DNA of 64,000 nucleotides. Source: Dryococelus australis (lineage: Eukaryota; Arthropoda; Insecta; Phasmatodea; Phasmatidae). The translations under genes and the position numbers were made by a program. Below the pieces are notes generated by a model, which saw only the letters and a program-made list of their open reading frames with translations, did no database searches and was not told where the DNA came from. The stretch spans positions 298,135,466-298,199,465 of the forward strand of contig CM057009.1 in assembly GCA_029891345.1 (NCBI GenBank), in the 5' to 3' direction. Shown piece after piece: positions 47,620 through 58,229 of this stretch; the stretch's first letter is position 1, and every line of letters starts with the position of its first letter.

Positions 47620-50080
47620 TATCTTAGATTTAATTTCATAACACTACCAAAAAAATGCCATCAGCCAGAATATTTCCGCATAATTATTCATTGATAGCCA
47701 TAAAATACCAGAAAATCTAAACAGACCAACAAAAAAAAACAAAGAACCACAACACAACCCTTTATTATTTTGTTGCCCGACTGTTTTCTACGGAAATTAG
47801 CAAGTAGGATGACTCTTCACAAAATATTATGGCTGCAGACACAAAATTGTTATAGTGGTTCAATAAAATAAATTTTTTTATACTAATTTCTTTTCTTCTT
47901 TTTCTTGTTAAATCACAGTCGTGTTAATAGATATTTGTTCAGTGAGCTTTTCTAGACTGAAGAATCCTCTGGGATCCCAACCAAAACTTTTATAGTCAAG
48001 GATATTTTAATTGTTGTTTAGTAGTGTCCTTGCTTTATGTGAGTAGACTAGTAAGAAAAAAAGCGAGAAAGATAAGATTTCATCTGAAAATGGCATGATA
48101 TCTATGGCCATTTACTAACTTCCAAGAATTTGTCACAGGATGTAAGAATTAAAATTTACTTCTGCCTTTGTTTTATTATTGTTATTACTCACGATATTGG
48201 TGCTTGAAATGTTGATTGAGCATGCTCCGCATGGAAGATAAAGTGTGTGTTGTTTGAACAATACTTGCTATGAGGATAATTGAACAAATTAAACATTACT
48301 TTGGACATACCTATTGAAGAGCTATGTCACCAAGGGAAACATATGGAGGATGGGACAAAAAACATGCACCAGAATAATCCAAGACTAGCTGTTGTCAACA
48401 CGTATTTAAAACATTACAATAATCCCACAAGGAATTCTGTCATGTGTTCTACCAAACTAAAGAAAACAATACAAGTAACAAACAAACAAGCAACGAAGAC
48501 AAAATATTATATATAAATACACACAAAACTCCAGAGGACCCACTGAGGAGAACACAGATAAACACTGAGGCAAAGACTGTGTGTGTACTTCTGTAATGTT
48601 TTCATTGTGTCGTCAGGATTTGAGCTTAGGATACATACTTGTCTTTCTCTCAGTGTTTGTCTATGTTGTCCTTGTTGGGTCATTTGGAATTTTCTGTGTG
48701 TATTTGTATATACTGTACTGTCATTATCGCTCATTCATTTGTTACTCACCCTCTTTGTTTCATTTGGTTTGGTAGAACTCTTTGATTGAATCCTTTGTGG
48801 GATTTTTAAAAATGTTTTAAACTATCTGTCAACAGCCATCAGTCTTGGCTTGTTCTTGTTTATGTTTTTAATGCCATACTTTGCATTTTCCTTGGCAACA
48901 TAGCTCTGCAATGGCATATGTATTATGCAATTTTTCGTTTGATAACATGTGGGTAATAAAAGCCAGCTCTTGGAAAACCACTGTGATTAAAAATGTTTCT
49001 CTTATGTTGTTTTAAATTTAATACGTCCCCAAAGTTAATCATTACATATAACAAAAAATTGCATGGAAACTGTGGGCTTCATTATTATGATGAAGGTAAC
49101 CATATAACACTTTTTAACCTGACAAAGTTTTGGACCATATTGTGGAATGATTTGCACCTTCAGGTAACAGACACAACTTGCAGCCTGAGAAACATTATCT
49201 GATGGTACTTCCTTAGCAGACCTTAGATGGATATCAATGAAACCTTAATTTAGAACCTGTGAATACACTCAGAAAATTTAAACATTAAGATGATGTGACA
49301 TCACATTTGACATTCTAATACCTCATCTGAAGACACTGTAGCTCTGCCATCTGCCATGCTCTGTGTTTTTGTATGTCTGCTGAAAAACCTGCAGCCTAGG
49401 GACAAAATTACGAATTTCTGTGTTTTCTAATATGTTTTACTATGTGGATACATCTTTCTACTCTATGTTACTCATTATATAACAAAATATTTTATCACCT
49501 TCCATTGTTTCATTATACATTTTCTTCATAACAATACAAACTAACTGACACATTTTTAAGTCAAATGTGGAACACATCTAGATGTGAAGCAGCGCAGCAC
49601 TGTGGCAGGATTACTGTCAGCACACTGGACCACTACAATATTTTCAAATTTACAGACTAATAGTGAGAGATGATACAAGCATTCTGAGGAGGTGGTAATG
49701 AACCACATTCAACACATATAATAAGCAAAACCACCTGCAGAGATTTACTGCTCACCCTCATTACAGTCACCATCTTCATCTTCCTAAACCCAACTTCCTT
49801 TCCCACTGTTTCAGAAAACTGTGCGTATGTAATTGATTTATGACCAGCTAGAGAAAACATGCAACCAGTAATCATAATCACAAATTTACTAGCTGTGGAA
49901 AAAACCTGAGCAGAGGAACGAACCTTTGAAACATTATGAACACACACGTACACAATTGTACAGCAACTGCAAAAAATAATAATTATTATTATGGTACAAG
50001 CCTTTCACTTATTTAACCAAAGATGATACATTCACTTTTTTATTGCACAAGACAGTAATAGTGTATGGACCATATCAAGT
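47620..50080. other. SZT2 intron a/b, no gene seen
   Basis: AT-rich. ORFs at 48280-48790 and 49657-49953 have no recognisable content. The intron has GT at 50213-50212 and AG at 47608-47607, length 2607 bp. Confidence 0.5.
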
Positions 50081-50213
50081 ATACTTGTTAGGTTATACTT
50101 CTCTTCAGACAAAAGAAGATAAAGATCATGCAGGTGCAATGTGGCAAAGATGAGTTCCAAAGCAGAAACACACAGTGTAGTGACATGAGCAACACCAGGG
50201 AATACTCACTCAC

Positions 50214-50399
50214 CTGTATGAACTTCTCTATGCACTGGTTCGCATCAAACACAAACTGCAGTGGCACTTTCTCCAGCAAGCAGCTGGGACGGCCAGGTGA
50301 TGTGGCCACATGGTCCGCGACAAACTTGAGCATATCCTCTTGCACTGGAGCCACATCCAGCAAAAAAGCAGATATTTCATCTCTCATCAGCCACTCCGT
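50214..50399 (-). CDS. SZT2: SZT2 exon a (most upstream exon in window)
   Basis: SZT2 is the large scaffold subunit of KICSTOR (with KPTN, ITFG2, C12orf66), which anchors GATOR1 on lysosomes and makes mTORC1 nutrient-sensitive. The exon encodes 62 residues in phase 0, with an AG acceptor at 50400-50401 and a CAG|GTGAG donor. Recognisable blocks are an acidic/hydrophobic start (EWLMRDE), the SPGRPSCL motif, and the FVFDANQCIEKF segment. These line up, as I recall it, with the vertebrate SZT2 stretch that has SSPGR, then PLSFVFGPE, then a phenylalanine-rich end. It joins in phase with the next exon at 47606, whose EFQRLH start continues the same vertebrate motif. No upstream SZT2 exon was found between 50.4 and 64 kb. 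Confidence 0.9.
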
Positions 50400-50409
50400 C
50401 TGCAAAGCA

Positions 50410-51780
50410 TTAACTCATAAGTCATTAATGATGTTCACTTTAGCATTCAGCCACAAAATGTACTCTAAGTTATACAATTAATGGCCACAAATACTACCAA
50501 AGTGATGCTATAATGTACTGTTACAACTTCTCTCAGAGTCAGTGGGCTTAGCCAGATTCTCTAAGGATGCAGGTCTTGATTAAATAAAAGATTTAATTGT
50601 AATTTCTTAATTTATTTACAATAACTAGAAATAAAATACTCTCAACTCTGTATCTCACAATAAATTGCTAATGATTAAATTGCTATTGATTGCTATTTGC
50701 AATTAATAATTTAAATCAATACAATTTACAGAAAATAAATTCAAAGAAATTAATGTATTCAAACAACTAAAATCAGTCCCAATAAACAGTGTATCAAAAC
50801 TTATTGAATTATATTATAAATTATATGTCCATATTTGACAGTGCAAATGTTTACAATAGAATCTGCATCACATGTTCGTACAGTACCACATTAGTTCAGT
50901 GCAGATTCCAATAGTCTGTAACTTGGCTTGGATTTCCGCACTGAAGAAACACTCTTCAGTCATCATCTCATAACCTCCATTGTCGTCCATCCTGTTTGCT
51001 GATGTCCCCCACTGCACTAAACTTTGCCTTATTACCACACTTCAGCTACAAAAGACTACAAAAGACTACAAAAGACTCAGATCCTCTGGCCATGGCGGTA
51101 ATTATAGTGTCGTCGACCAAAGCCAAAAAACTTGTCCAAATGCCTTGTTGCATCGAGGGTCCTAGTTCCCAGAACATATTTGTGCATATCTTAAAGTCAT
51201 TTGCTCCTCTGGCAGGGGGGAGGGGCTATGATGCCAAACAGTTCAGGTGCCAATCATTACCCTGGCTGTCAGGCAATGACCTTCTGAGGGGAGAGGAGGG
51301 TCAAAGTCGGTCAGTCCCCCCCCCCACAGCACCTGGCCATGCATAAAAGGAGCCCACGCCCAATGTGAGAGTCATCGCGTGTAACACTGCCCCTTCATTA
51401 AGTATCTGGAACTTTGTAGAGCGTATCGGTCAATTTGAACATTCTTAGGTTTTCCTCCAGGGAGTCTCGATGATAGATCTGTAAGGAGGTATCACTTACT
51501 TTCTTCAAAATTGGCTAAGGGCTTTCCCAACATTCTTGGCACTGAGAAATTTTTTTTGCATCAAGGTGTTTCCTTTTGTACATGCACACTAACCGCTCTT
51601 CCTCGAATGCATCATCTGCAACACTCGGATCACGTCAATTGTACCTTCTTGATGCCAGTAGACACCGGGATATGCTCATCTTTTGTTCCCTGGCTGTCTC
51701 TTCCCCTGAAGATGTATAATTGCAGCATTTCTGTTCACTCGACTTCCCTCATTGCCTCACCTGCATTAACAGCGAGGTGA
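50410..51780. other. Upstream flank, no exon seen
   Basis: Holds a triplicated ACAAAAGACT (about 51045-51078) and a poly-C tract at 51328. A TATA-like CATAAAAGG occurs at 51342. The part from 51.4 kb is probably the pol side of the gag element that follows. No SZT2 exon was recognised. Confidence 0.4.
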
Positions 51781-51792
51781 CTTTTAAGGGGG

Positions 51793-52812
51793 TTAAACTC
51801 CAGTATCCTTGTTCTTCTTACTACCATATGAGAGATCTTTCTTCATTCCCTTAGATAGGATGTTGTTAATAGTTTTGATGGGGCTGTGATTTGGGTAGGC
51901 ATTACTGTGGCTGCCAGATTTCATTGTTGGTGCAGCTGTCCTTCTGCCTGTTACTCGATGACTAATCTCAGGTGGCTTCCCTGAACACTGGGCTCGTAAG
52001 TGTCCCTCCTTCCCACAATTCCAGCAATCTCGGTGCCTCCATCGCAAAGGGACAGGTGTTGCTGCCTATATTGAGTTCAAAAGTTCCCATGCCACCATCT
52101 CCAGTCTTCTCACAACAAGCTCTCTGTCATACTTGCGTCTGGCTGCCGGGTCCTGCAGTTCCTTTGCAGGCACTGAACTCTCAAGTGTCCCATTCAGAAA
52201 CACTACTAACATTCCCAATGCATAGGTGGACAAAAACTGGATTTCCTAGCACAGACTCTGGTCGCAATATCTTTCATTGTGGCCTTCAACATCCTCAAGA
52301 TGTCACGGATGTTATCTCCATCCTCGTTATGACATGGGGTGGCTGCCTGTACTACATGCGAGGGCAACTGTTTCGCTTCACAGATTCTACCTACAATGCT
52401 CAGGCCAGGGCATACTGTATGCTGTGTGGCAATGCCAGACGTAAGGCTTGGTGCACATTTGCATCTACAAGTGCATCTACAAACAAGTTGACTGCAATGA
52501 TGTTGCATGCCTCCTCGGGCACCCCTCCAGAGGTGGAGGGCAGTACTCTGCCACGCCCTCGCACTGCCTCAGCGGAGAAACTTCGATCCCCATGGGTAGG
52601 AACCCGAGCAGTCGAGGTGGAGGACTCTACTTTGCAGCTCCCTCGCACAGCCTAATTGTCCCTTGCACAACTGTCCTCCCCAACGATTGCAGCTGAAGAC
52701 GATGCCCAGCACATTCTGAACCCTGTCGACTAATGCCCCTTTGTAACGCCAAAGCAGAGTCAGTGCCTGGCCGGTATAAGGAGTCACCATGGAGACCCAT
52801 GTCTAAGTTCAT
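51793..52812 (-). pseudogene. Gypsy-like gag with zinc knuckle
   Basis: Minus strand, from about 52800. GVPEEACNIIAVNLFVDALVD and VHQALRLALPHSIQYALA are typical capsid-region helices. IRDILRMLKATMKDIATRV follows, then after a frameshift QFLSTYALG..., LESSVPAKELQDPAARRKYD and WNCGKEGHLRAQC, a CCHC knuckle at about 52030-51990. Several frame breaks make it dead. Its leader (53360-52810) and gag start are homologous to 14180-15236 plus, linking it to the LTR family of copies A and B. The long plus-strand frame over the same DNA is a shadow. Confidence 0.8.
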
Positions 52813-53660
52813 GTGGCCCTATCCGGCCCATGCTGCACTAAGGCAGAAGAGAAAACTGGCAAAGAACAAGACCGAGGAAAGTAAGTGAAGTGCTCAATAA
52901 CTTAAGAACTCGAGCAGATAGTTGTAAAAAACTACCACCCCAGTGGCAATCAGGACTCATTATAGAACTGACGTAATAGTCAAACAACTAGCCGATAAGA
53001 CAAAGACAGTGAGATTAGCTTCTACACACTCACATTAGGTTAGTTTCAACCAGTGCTACATCAGTAGATAACCTACACAGGCGTAATCAAGCTGAGATAG
53101 GATAGGAACTGGTGAGGAATATGTGATAATTATTCAAACAATCGCCATAGTGATAAAAGAATAATCAAACTTGTTTTAACAGCCATTATTAAGCTGTAGG
53201 CAAGCCCAGTGAAAAGACGGACATTTTATCCTCACCAGCATAAGGTTGCATAGTGGCCGACAGCCCACTCGTAATCATGTATCACCTATACACACACCAC
53301 ACAGCACCAGTGAATACACGGAAACAGAGACTTCACCATGTACTTAGTAGGAATAATAATAATAAAAAATGGACGCCCTCCAAGGCGATAGTCAGCTAAG
53401 ATTTTTTTAGTTTCAATTATTTGATGTGCAGGTACATAATTTAAATATGCCTTTGAGTTTTTACAGTGTCCATGTGAAGATAACAGCCACGGAGACTCTT
53501 AACAGTTTCTTTCTTGATAATGTCATGTAGGGTTTGTGTCTCATAACATTGTAATTTTCATTTGTTTGAGTGTGTGTGCCTATTCTCAATATGTTTTACG
53601 TACTTTGTTTACCAACCGAGAGTCGAACCAGAACTCTGAGCCAAAGAGCTCCCATAAACT
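52813..53660 (-). mobile_element. Leader and LTR-end of the gag element
   Basis: 53360-52813 matches the leader 14180-14750. The complement of 53620-53650 contains GGTTCGACTCTCGG, matching the LTR-end block of copy B (GGTTCGACTCTCACTTGGG) in the right place and orientation. This order (LTR end, leader, gag) sets the orientation of the whole family. Confidence 0.55.
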
Positions 53661-54739
53661 CACCACAAGGAGCCAAGGTACAAGGATGATATAATTAGTA
53701 TTAGTTATTTGATTCAGTGTTTGCTTATTAGTATTTTAAGTGACCAATGTGTGCATTATTACTGCGTTTCAATTCATTCTTAAAGTGTACTCTTTTTTTC
53801 GTTAGCCAACCAGCCCAGCTGACGGAGGGCTGATGTTGGCGAACTCCCGTCTTGTCACACGTAACTGTTTTACTTGCTGTGAAACCCACAGGTTGCCCAA
53901 GAAAAGAGTACTAAGTTTTATTTAACTAATATACCACAGCATGCCCTGTGATAGTTTGTATTTTCACCCCACCTTCTACGAGTATGGCTTGTACATATTT
54001 TTATTCCCAACGTCTTTCTACATGTTGTTGCTTTTATGTAATTTCTTTATACAGGTTCTTGTTGTATATATAATTGAAGACACGAATGGATGAAGGTGCT
54101 ATGTTTTAAAATCAAAGTTCTGAGTAAATGAAGGTCATTTTTTTGTCATGTAATTTCTTTCTCTTTAGGCCTATCCAATCAATAGTGCATGTAAGTGGTT
54201 ACTAAAGGTCATACAATTTTCTGTCACTAAATATGCAATAAAAAAATTAATTATGCCTTTTTTACAAAAAAAACATGTACATAATACCTTCATCCCCTAA
54301 AGGAAATTACAAAAGAGAAACATATGATACGTAGAAGAAAGCTTTATTGAACAAAATATGTGTGAATAATTGATTATATTAATTCAATAATAATAATAAT
54401 AAATAATTATTAATTAAACCATTTCATTCGTTTGGAAAATCAGTATTCTACAGCACTACTTTCTCAGGATTGGTTTGTGGAAATAGTGGTACTATGGTTT
54501 GACAAACTTCAGCAGCTCCAGGAGATTACTTCTCTTTCATCTGAGATGGTTCCATACTTCTATCAAAATCTCTCTATGTGAATATCTTTAGGTGTGTATG
54601 TAATCTTGTTTTAAGTATATTAACATTTTTGAATGGCACTGTTTCATCAAAGGACTCTTTGTAGTGGTATACTCTTTGAACCGAATCCATTTAATTCCAT
54701 CCCTAAACCTTACTATTCCATTTAGTTAATCCTTTTTTT

Positions 54740-56557
54740 CTGTTAACCAGTCGGAGTTTGTCGGGTAAACTGGTGATTTTTCTGAAATATTTGCGCATAT
54801 TGATCACCTGATTTTTCCTAATAGCCATTGAGATGATTTCCCAGTACTTGTTTGGTATGTACACTGTGTCATGTCTTCAGAATACCTTCTCAATTCTCCC
54901 CAAGTCTCTGTCAGAATCTAGGTAGGTATGACCAACCTCAGGGAATTTATGGTTGATATGATGAAAATAACCTCTGCAGATAAGGTATTGGTATAGGCAG
55001 ATCATAATAAAATTCTTGTTTTGGCCTGCACAAGAGTCGGACCAGATGATTAAGTTGTCTTTATCTTTGATGCTTTTGTCGACTTCAATATACCATAGTA
55101 GGGAGCTGCATGTTTCTGATCTTCCCCTAGCTGCTATGTCTTCCGTCCACGTACAAAAGCAGGCTTTTTCTATGCTTCCTGTGACAATCTGTGTCTTGAA
55201 GTTATAAAACCACATTTGCCTACGATAGAATGCTTTTGATGTTGGTATTTTTGGAAGTGGCATCGTCTGCTACAGGTCCATTGAAATGTACACTATGTTT
55301 TCAGATGCCTTTGCTCTCTCTTTATCTTTATCAGCTTTAAGTGCTTCAAATGCTGCAATGCCATTTTCTTTATGTTCATCATTTGATTCACCGGCATCGA
55401 AAGTGCTGCACGTGTCACTTTTTGGGCGGCCAAATGACAAATTGAACTCAGTACGAAAAATGTTCAAGTATGAAGTCTTCTTTATTTTGAACTTTTCAGG
55501 AAGATTCATATGATTACATTCCTCAAAGTATAGCTCATGCATTTTACTTAGACTCAATAGGGGAGAGGTATTTTTTATGATGATTCGTATTCCTAGAGTA
55601 GTGAGACTCCTCTACTGGGAACTTCCTTATGTGGTCCATGATACATTGCTTAACGTCTTGGTCCATCTTACTTGGCCTGTTAGTGTGCTTCCCCCTGCAA
55701 TCAGGGGGAGGAGCTGACACAACACTCTGTACATGACTTTTTATTATATAAAGTTTTTTTTTACCTATTTGATACAGATCACACAAAGCTTCTTTGCATA
55801 CTTGTTCAGTGTGACCATTTATTGTTACATTGTATGTGTACGATGCATTTTTATGTTTTAAAGAACCTTTCCATTCTCTTGCCACAGGTTTCTGGACAAT
55901 GCATTTAAATAGTAAAATATTCTTTGCAATTACATCTAGTTTGTAAAATTCCTCTATGAATTCTACTCTATTTTCTTTTCCATAGCGAGAGCTAAACTGA
56001 AGCCTACAGTTTTCTTGACAGAGACGACCTTCTTTTGGTTTTCTTTTGGAATAAGTGTATTTTTGTACGACAAATACTCTTCGCCTCCCTAGAAAGAGTT
56101 GCCTTACGTTTCTTCCACGTATCCGGGTCACATTTTCTCTTTTTAGCATTACTTACTGTGGGAATAAGTACTTTTGTTTCCTTTTTTGTGTAATAGCTTC
56201 ATTAATCTGATCTAATCCATTATCAACAATATTAGAAAGGTCTGCTTCTCGATTTTCAAGAGAATCATAATTTGAAATGTCAGTTGAAAGTGGTGCTTTA
56301 AACTGAACAGTAGATTCTCCAGAGTCCCCACAATGTTCATTCACACCTATTCCAATATGACCTCCCTGTTCTCTTCCTTCTGAAAAGGTGCTTCGTTCAG
56401 GAATGGATTCTGCATCACTTTTGCTGCTTAGTTCATCAATGTTTGGAATATATTTCGCATCACTGTCATTGCCAGACAAGTCTTTTTTCTGACGAGTCAA
56501 TTTCCCCACAAAATATTGAATCATCAACCCCCCACGCCCATTTCCATGATAGTCCAA
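54740..56557 (-). pseudogene. Sola-like transposase, disabled
   Basis: It reads from MDYHGNGRGGLMIQYFVGKL (56557) with an acidic N-terminal region, a Lys/Arg block and RLCQENCRLQFSS, then RGKHTNRPSKMDQD, IRKFPVEESHYSRN, KKYLS, after a frame change SLSKMHELYFEECN, FGRPKSDTCSTFD, YISMDL (candidate first Asp), an in-frame TAG, MPLPKIPTSKAFYRRQMWFYNF, then IIWSDSCAGQNKN (second Asp), HKFPEVGHTYLDSDRDLGRIE (third acidic), an in-frame TGA, and RHDTVYIPNKYWEII to about 54740. The stops, the frame break and the palindrome upstream show it is inactive. Confidence 0.8.
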
Positions 56558-56580
56558 AAATAAAAATGGTTGTTATCTAT

Positions 56581-56792
56581 AGTCCGTTCACGACTGGAAC
56601 AGACTTATGAAAATCAATCATTGAAAAAACCCCTTAGCCATTAGCTGCATGCATAGCTAGTAAAAAAAGTGGCAGGTGCGGGAACTGTACCCGCACCTGC
56701 CACTTTTTTTACTAGCTATGCATGCAGCTAATGGCTAGGGTGTTTTTTTCAAAGATTGATTTTCATAAGTCTGTTCCAGTCGTGAATGGACT
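56581..56792. repeat. 212-bp near-perfect palindrome
   Basis: Arms of about 102 bp meet at a 7-nt loop (56683-56689, AACTGTA). Ends are AGTCCGTTCACGACTGG and the complement of AGTCCATTCACGACTGG, with only about five differences by eye. It lies between the start of the transposase ORF and an upstream open frame. It may be an inserted fold-back MITE; no clear target duplication was found. Confidence 0.92.
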
Positions 56793-57056
56793 TTATTTTC
56801 AATCATACCCTTCCCACTCTCAACTTTTGGCACTTCCCCGTTGTTGAGCACAGTAATCTCACGTTGTTGTAGCATGTTGCAGCTGATGTGTCCGAGATTG
56901 GAACTATCAAGTAATCAATGCGAAATATCAAGTGGGAATTGCAGTGTCAATGAGTTGTTGTCTGATGACATCTTCGAAGACGATAGTTGAAAACCTACGA
57001 GAAGAAAAAGGGCAATAGAACGAAAGTAACCCCAGATATATGGTAAACAACTGCAT

Positions 57057-57395
57057 TTAAAGTATGCAATGTGCAATATGTAATAATGTAAAGAGTAGCA
57101 GTATCACACTTGATAAACATATAAGTAATAATACAACATTTATACGAATGGTATAATTAAGTAGATATTCAATGATTTTATCAAACCCTAATATGGCTAT
57201 TATAATGGATAAGATAACTGTTGGATGTACCTTATGTAGACTGGAAATATCGACATCCAACCGTTTGAGGTTAGGGTTCTCAGCTACCTCATCTATTTCG
57301 TTTACAGGTATCAATTTTTTATACGTTGTTTCCTCCAGCACTAATTCCAACATTTGTTTACCTCTAGAGAACAGTTTGTTGTATATTTTAAACAA
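57057..57395 (-). CDS. Small hydrophobic ORF (112 aa) inside the Sola-like element
   Basis: It starts MFKIYNKLFSRGKQMLE, has a polar, acidic middle (VNEIDEVAENPNLKRLD), then two hydrophobic segments, about residues 58-70 (PTVILSIIIAILG) and 86-110 (NVVLLLICLSSVILLLFTLL), near the C-terminus. It is on the transposase strand and upstream of it, within the terminal repeats. I do not recognise a family. It could be an accessory membrane protein of the element or a chance open frame in AT-rich sequence. Confidence 0.4.
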   Translation of the reverse strand: MFKIYNKLFSRGKQMLELVLEETTYKKLIPVNEIDEVAENPNLKRLDVDISSLHKVHPTVILSIIIAILGFDKIIEYLLNYTIRINVVLLLICLSSVILLLFTLLHIAHCIL

Positions 57396-57489
57396 TAGTC
57401 AGAAAACACAACAAAAAGTATCCGTTGTTTACACTACAACCAGAAATGCATAGGTATCGCTATTAACTCACAGCTGGCATGAAGGAAGG

Positions 57490-57769
57490 GCTATGTTCCC
57501 TACATAACACCTTCATCCATCCAACCAAAAGTACAAATTCAATTCTTATTATGGATGAATGTGTTGGTAGCCCATGACACCTTCTTCCATCTTCAAATGT
57601 AACTTAATGTAACATAACCCCTTCATCCATTGTTGAATCTCAAGTTTCATTGCATTTCTGAGATGCTCGATGGTGCTATGAGACAGATTGGAATATACCA
57701 CCTTCATCAATGCCAAGAAAACCATTTTAAAAAAATTTTAACATAACACCTTCATCCACTCGTGCCTTC
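57490..57769. repeat. Array of subterminal transposase-site-like motifs
   Basis: ACACCTTCATCCA-type words at 57508, 57577 (CTTCTTCC variant), 57617, 57699 and 57748, and two at the left end (54087 inverted, 54286). Spacing is irregular, 50-80 bp. Such arrays are usual binding sites for transposases. Confidence 0.75.
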
Positions 57770-58229
57770 AATTGTAATTAACCACAGTGCTCTGCTGAGT
57801 TTTGTCAATGGCACAGGTAATAAAAAAGGCCGGTGGGACATTCAATACACTAGCGTCACTCTGACAATAATCCACACCACAAGGGGGGAATATATTAGCA
57901 GTCTGTCACTCCAGCTTTGGGGGAGGGAGAGATAGAGAGAGAGAGAGCGAGCCAACACTGCAAGAGTGAGACAGTGCTACAGCCAGCGTGCCACAGATGC
58001 CAGCACATAGAGTGAGCCCAATTACAGAGGTCAAGAAGCCCAGAGTGAAGGGTCCCCAAATTTTTCCCTCGCCTTTATATACGATGTGATCTTCCAGAAG
58101 AGGGGAAACCTCTTCTTCATTCCCTACTCTGCTAAATTCGCCCGGTGAGTCATCATCACAAGGAGGTAGAGGGGCGAATTGACGTGTGCCACTTTTCTGT
58201 TATAATACTACGACGACTACCATCCATCT

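Larger units (their letters stand above)
54076..57769 (-). mobile_element. Sola-like DNA transposon, complete ends
   Basis: Terminal inverted repeats start GAAGACACGAATGGATGAAG on the left and GAAGGCACGAGTGGATGAAG in complement on the right; 27 of the first 30 bases agree. AATT flanks both ends (54072-54075, 57770-57773), a candidate 4-bp target duplication. Inside are a DDE-type transposase remnant, a small hydrophobic ORF, and many copies of a subterminal motif. Family naming is from the transposase pattern (GKHTNRP, ESHYSR, SDSCAGQN) and the 4-bp duplication; a database search could instead place it in another superfamily. Confidence 0.8.

Noticed and set aside
51972-52655. 227-codon plus-strand ORF
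   Set aside because: Antisense shadow of gag: the minus strand holds the capsid-like helices and the CCHC knuckle.
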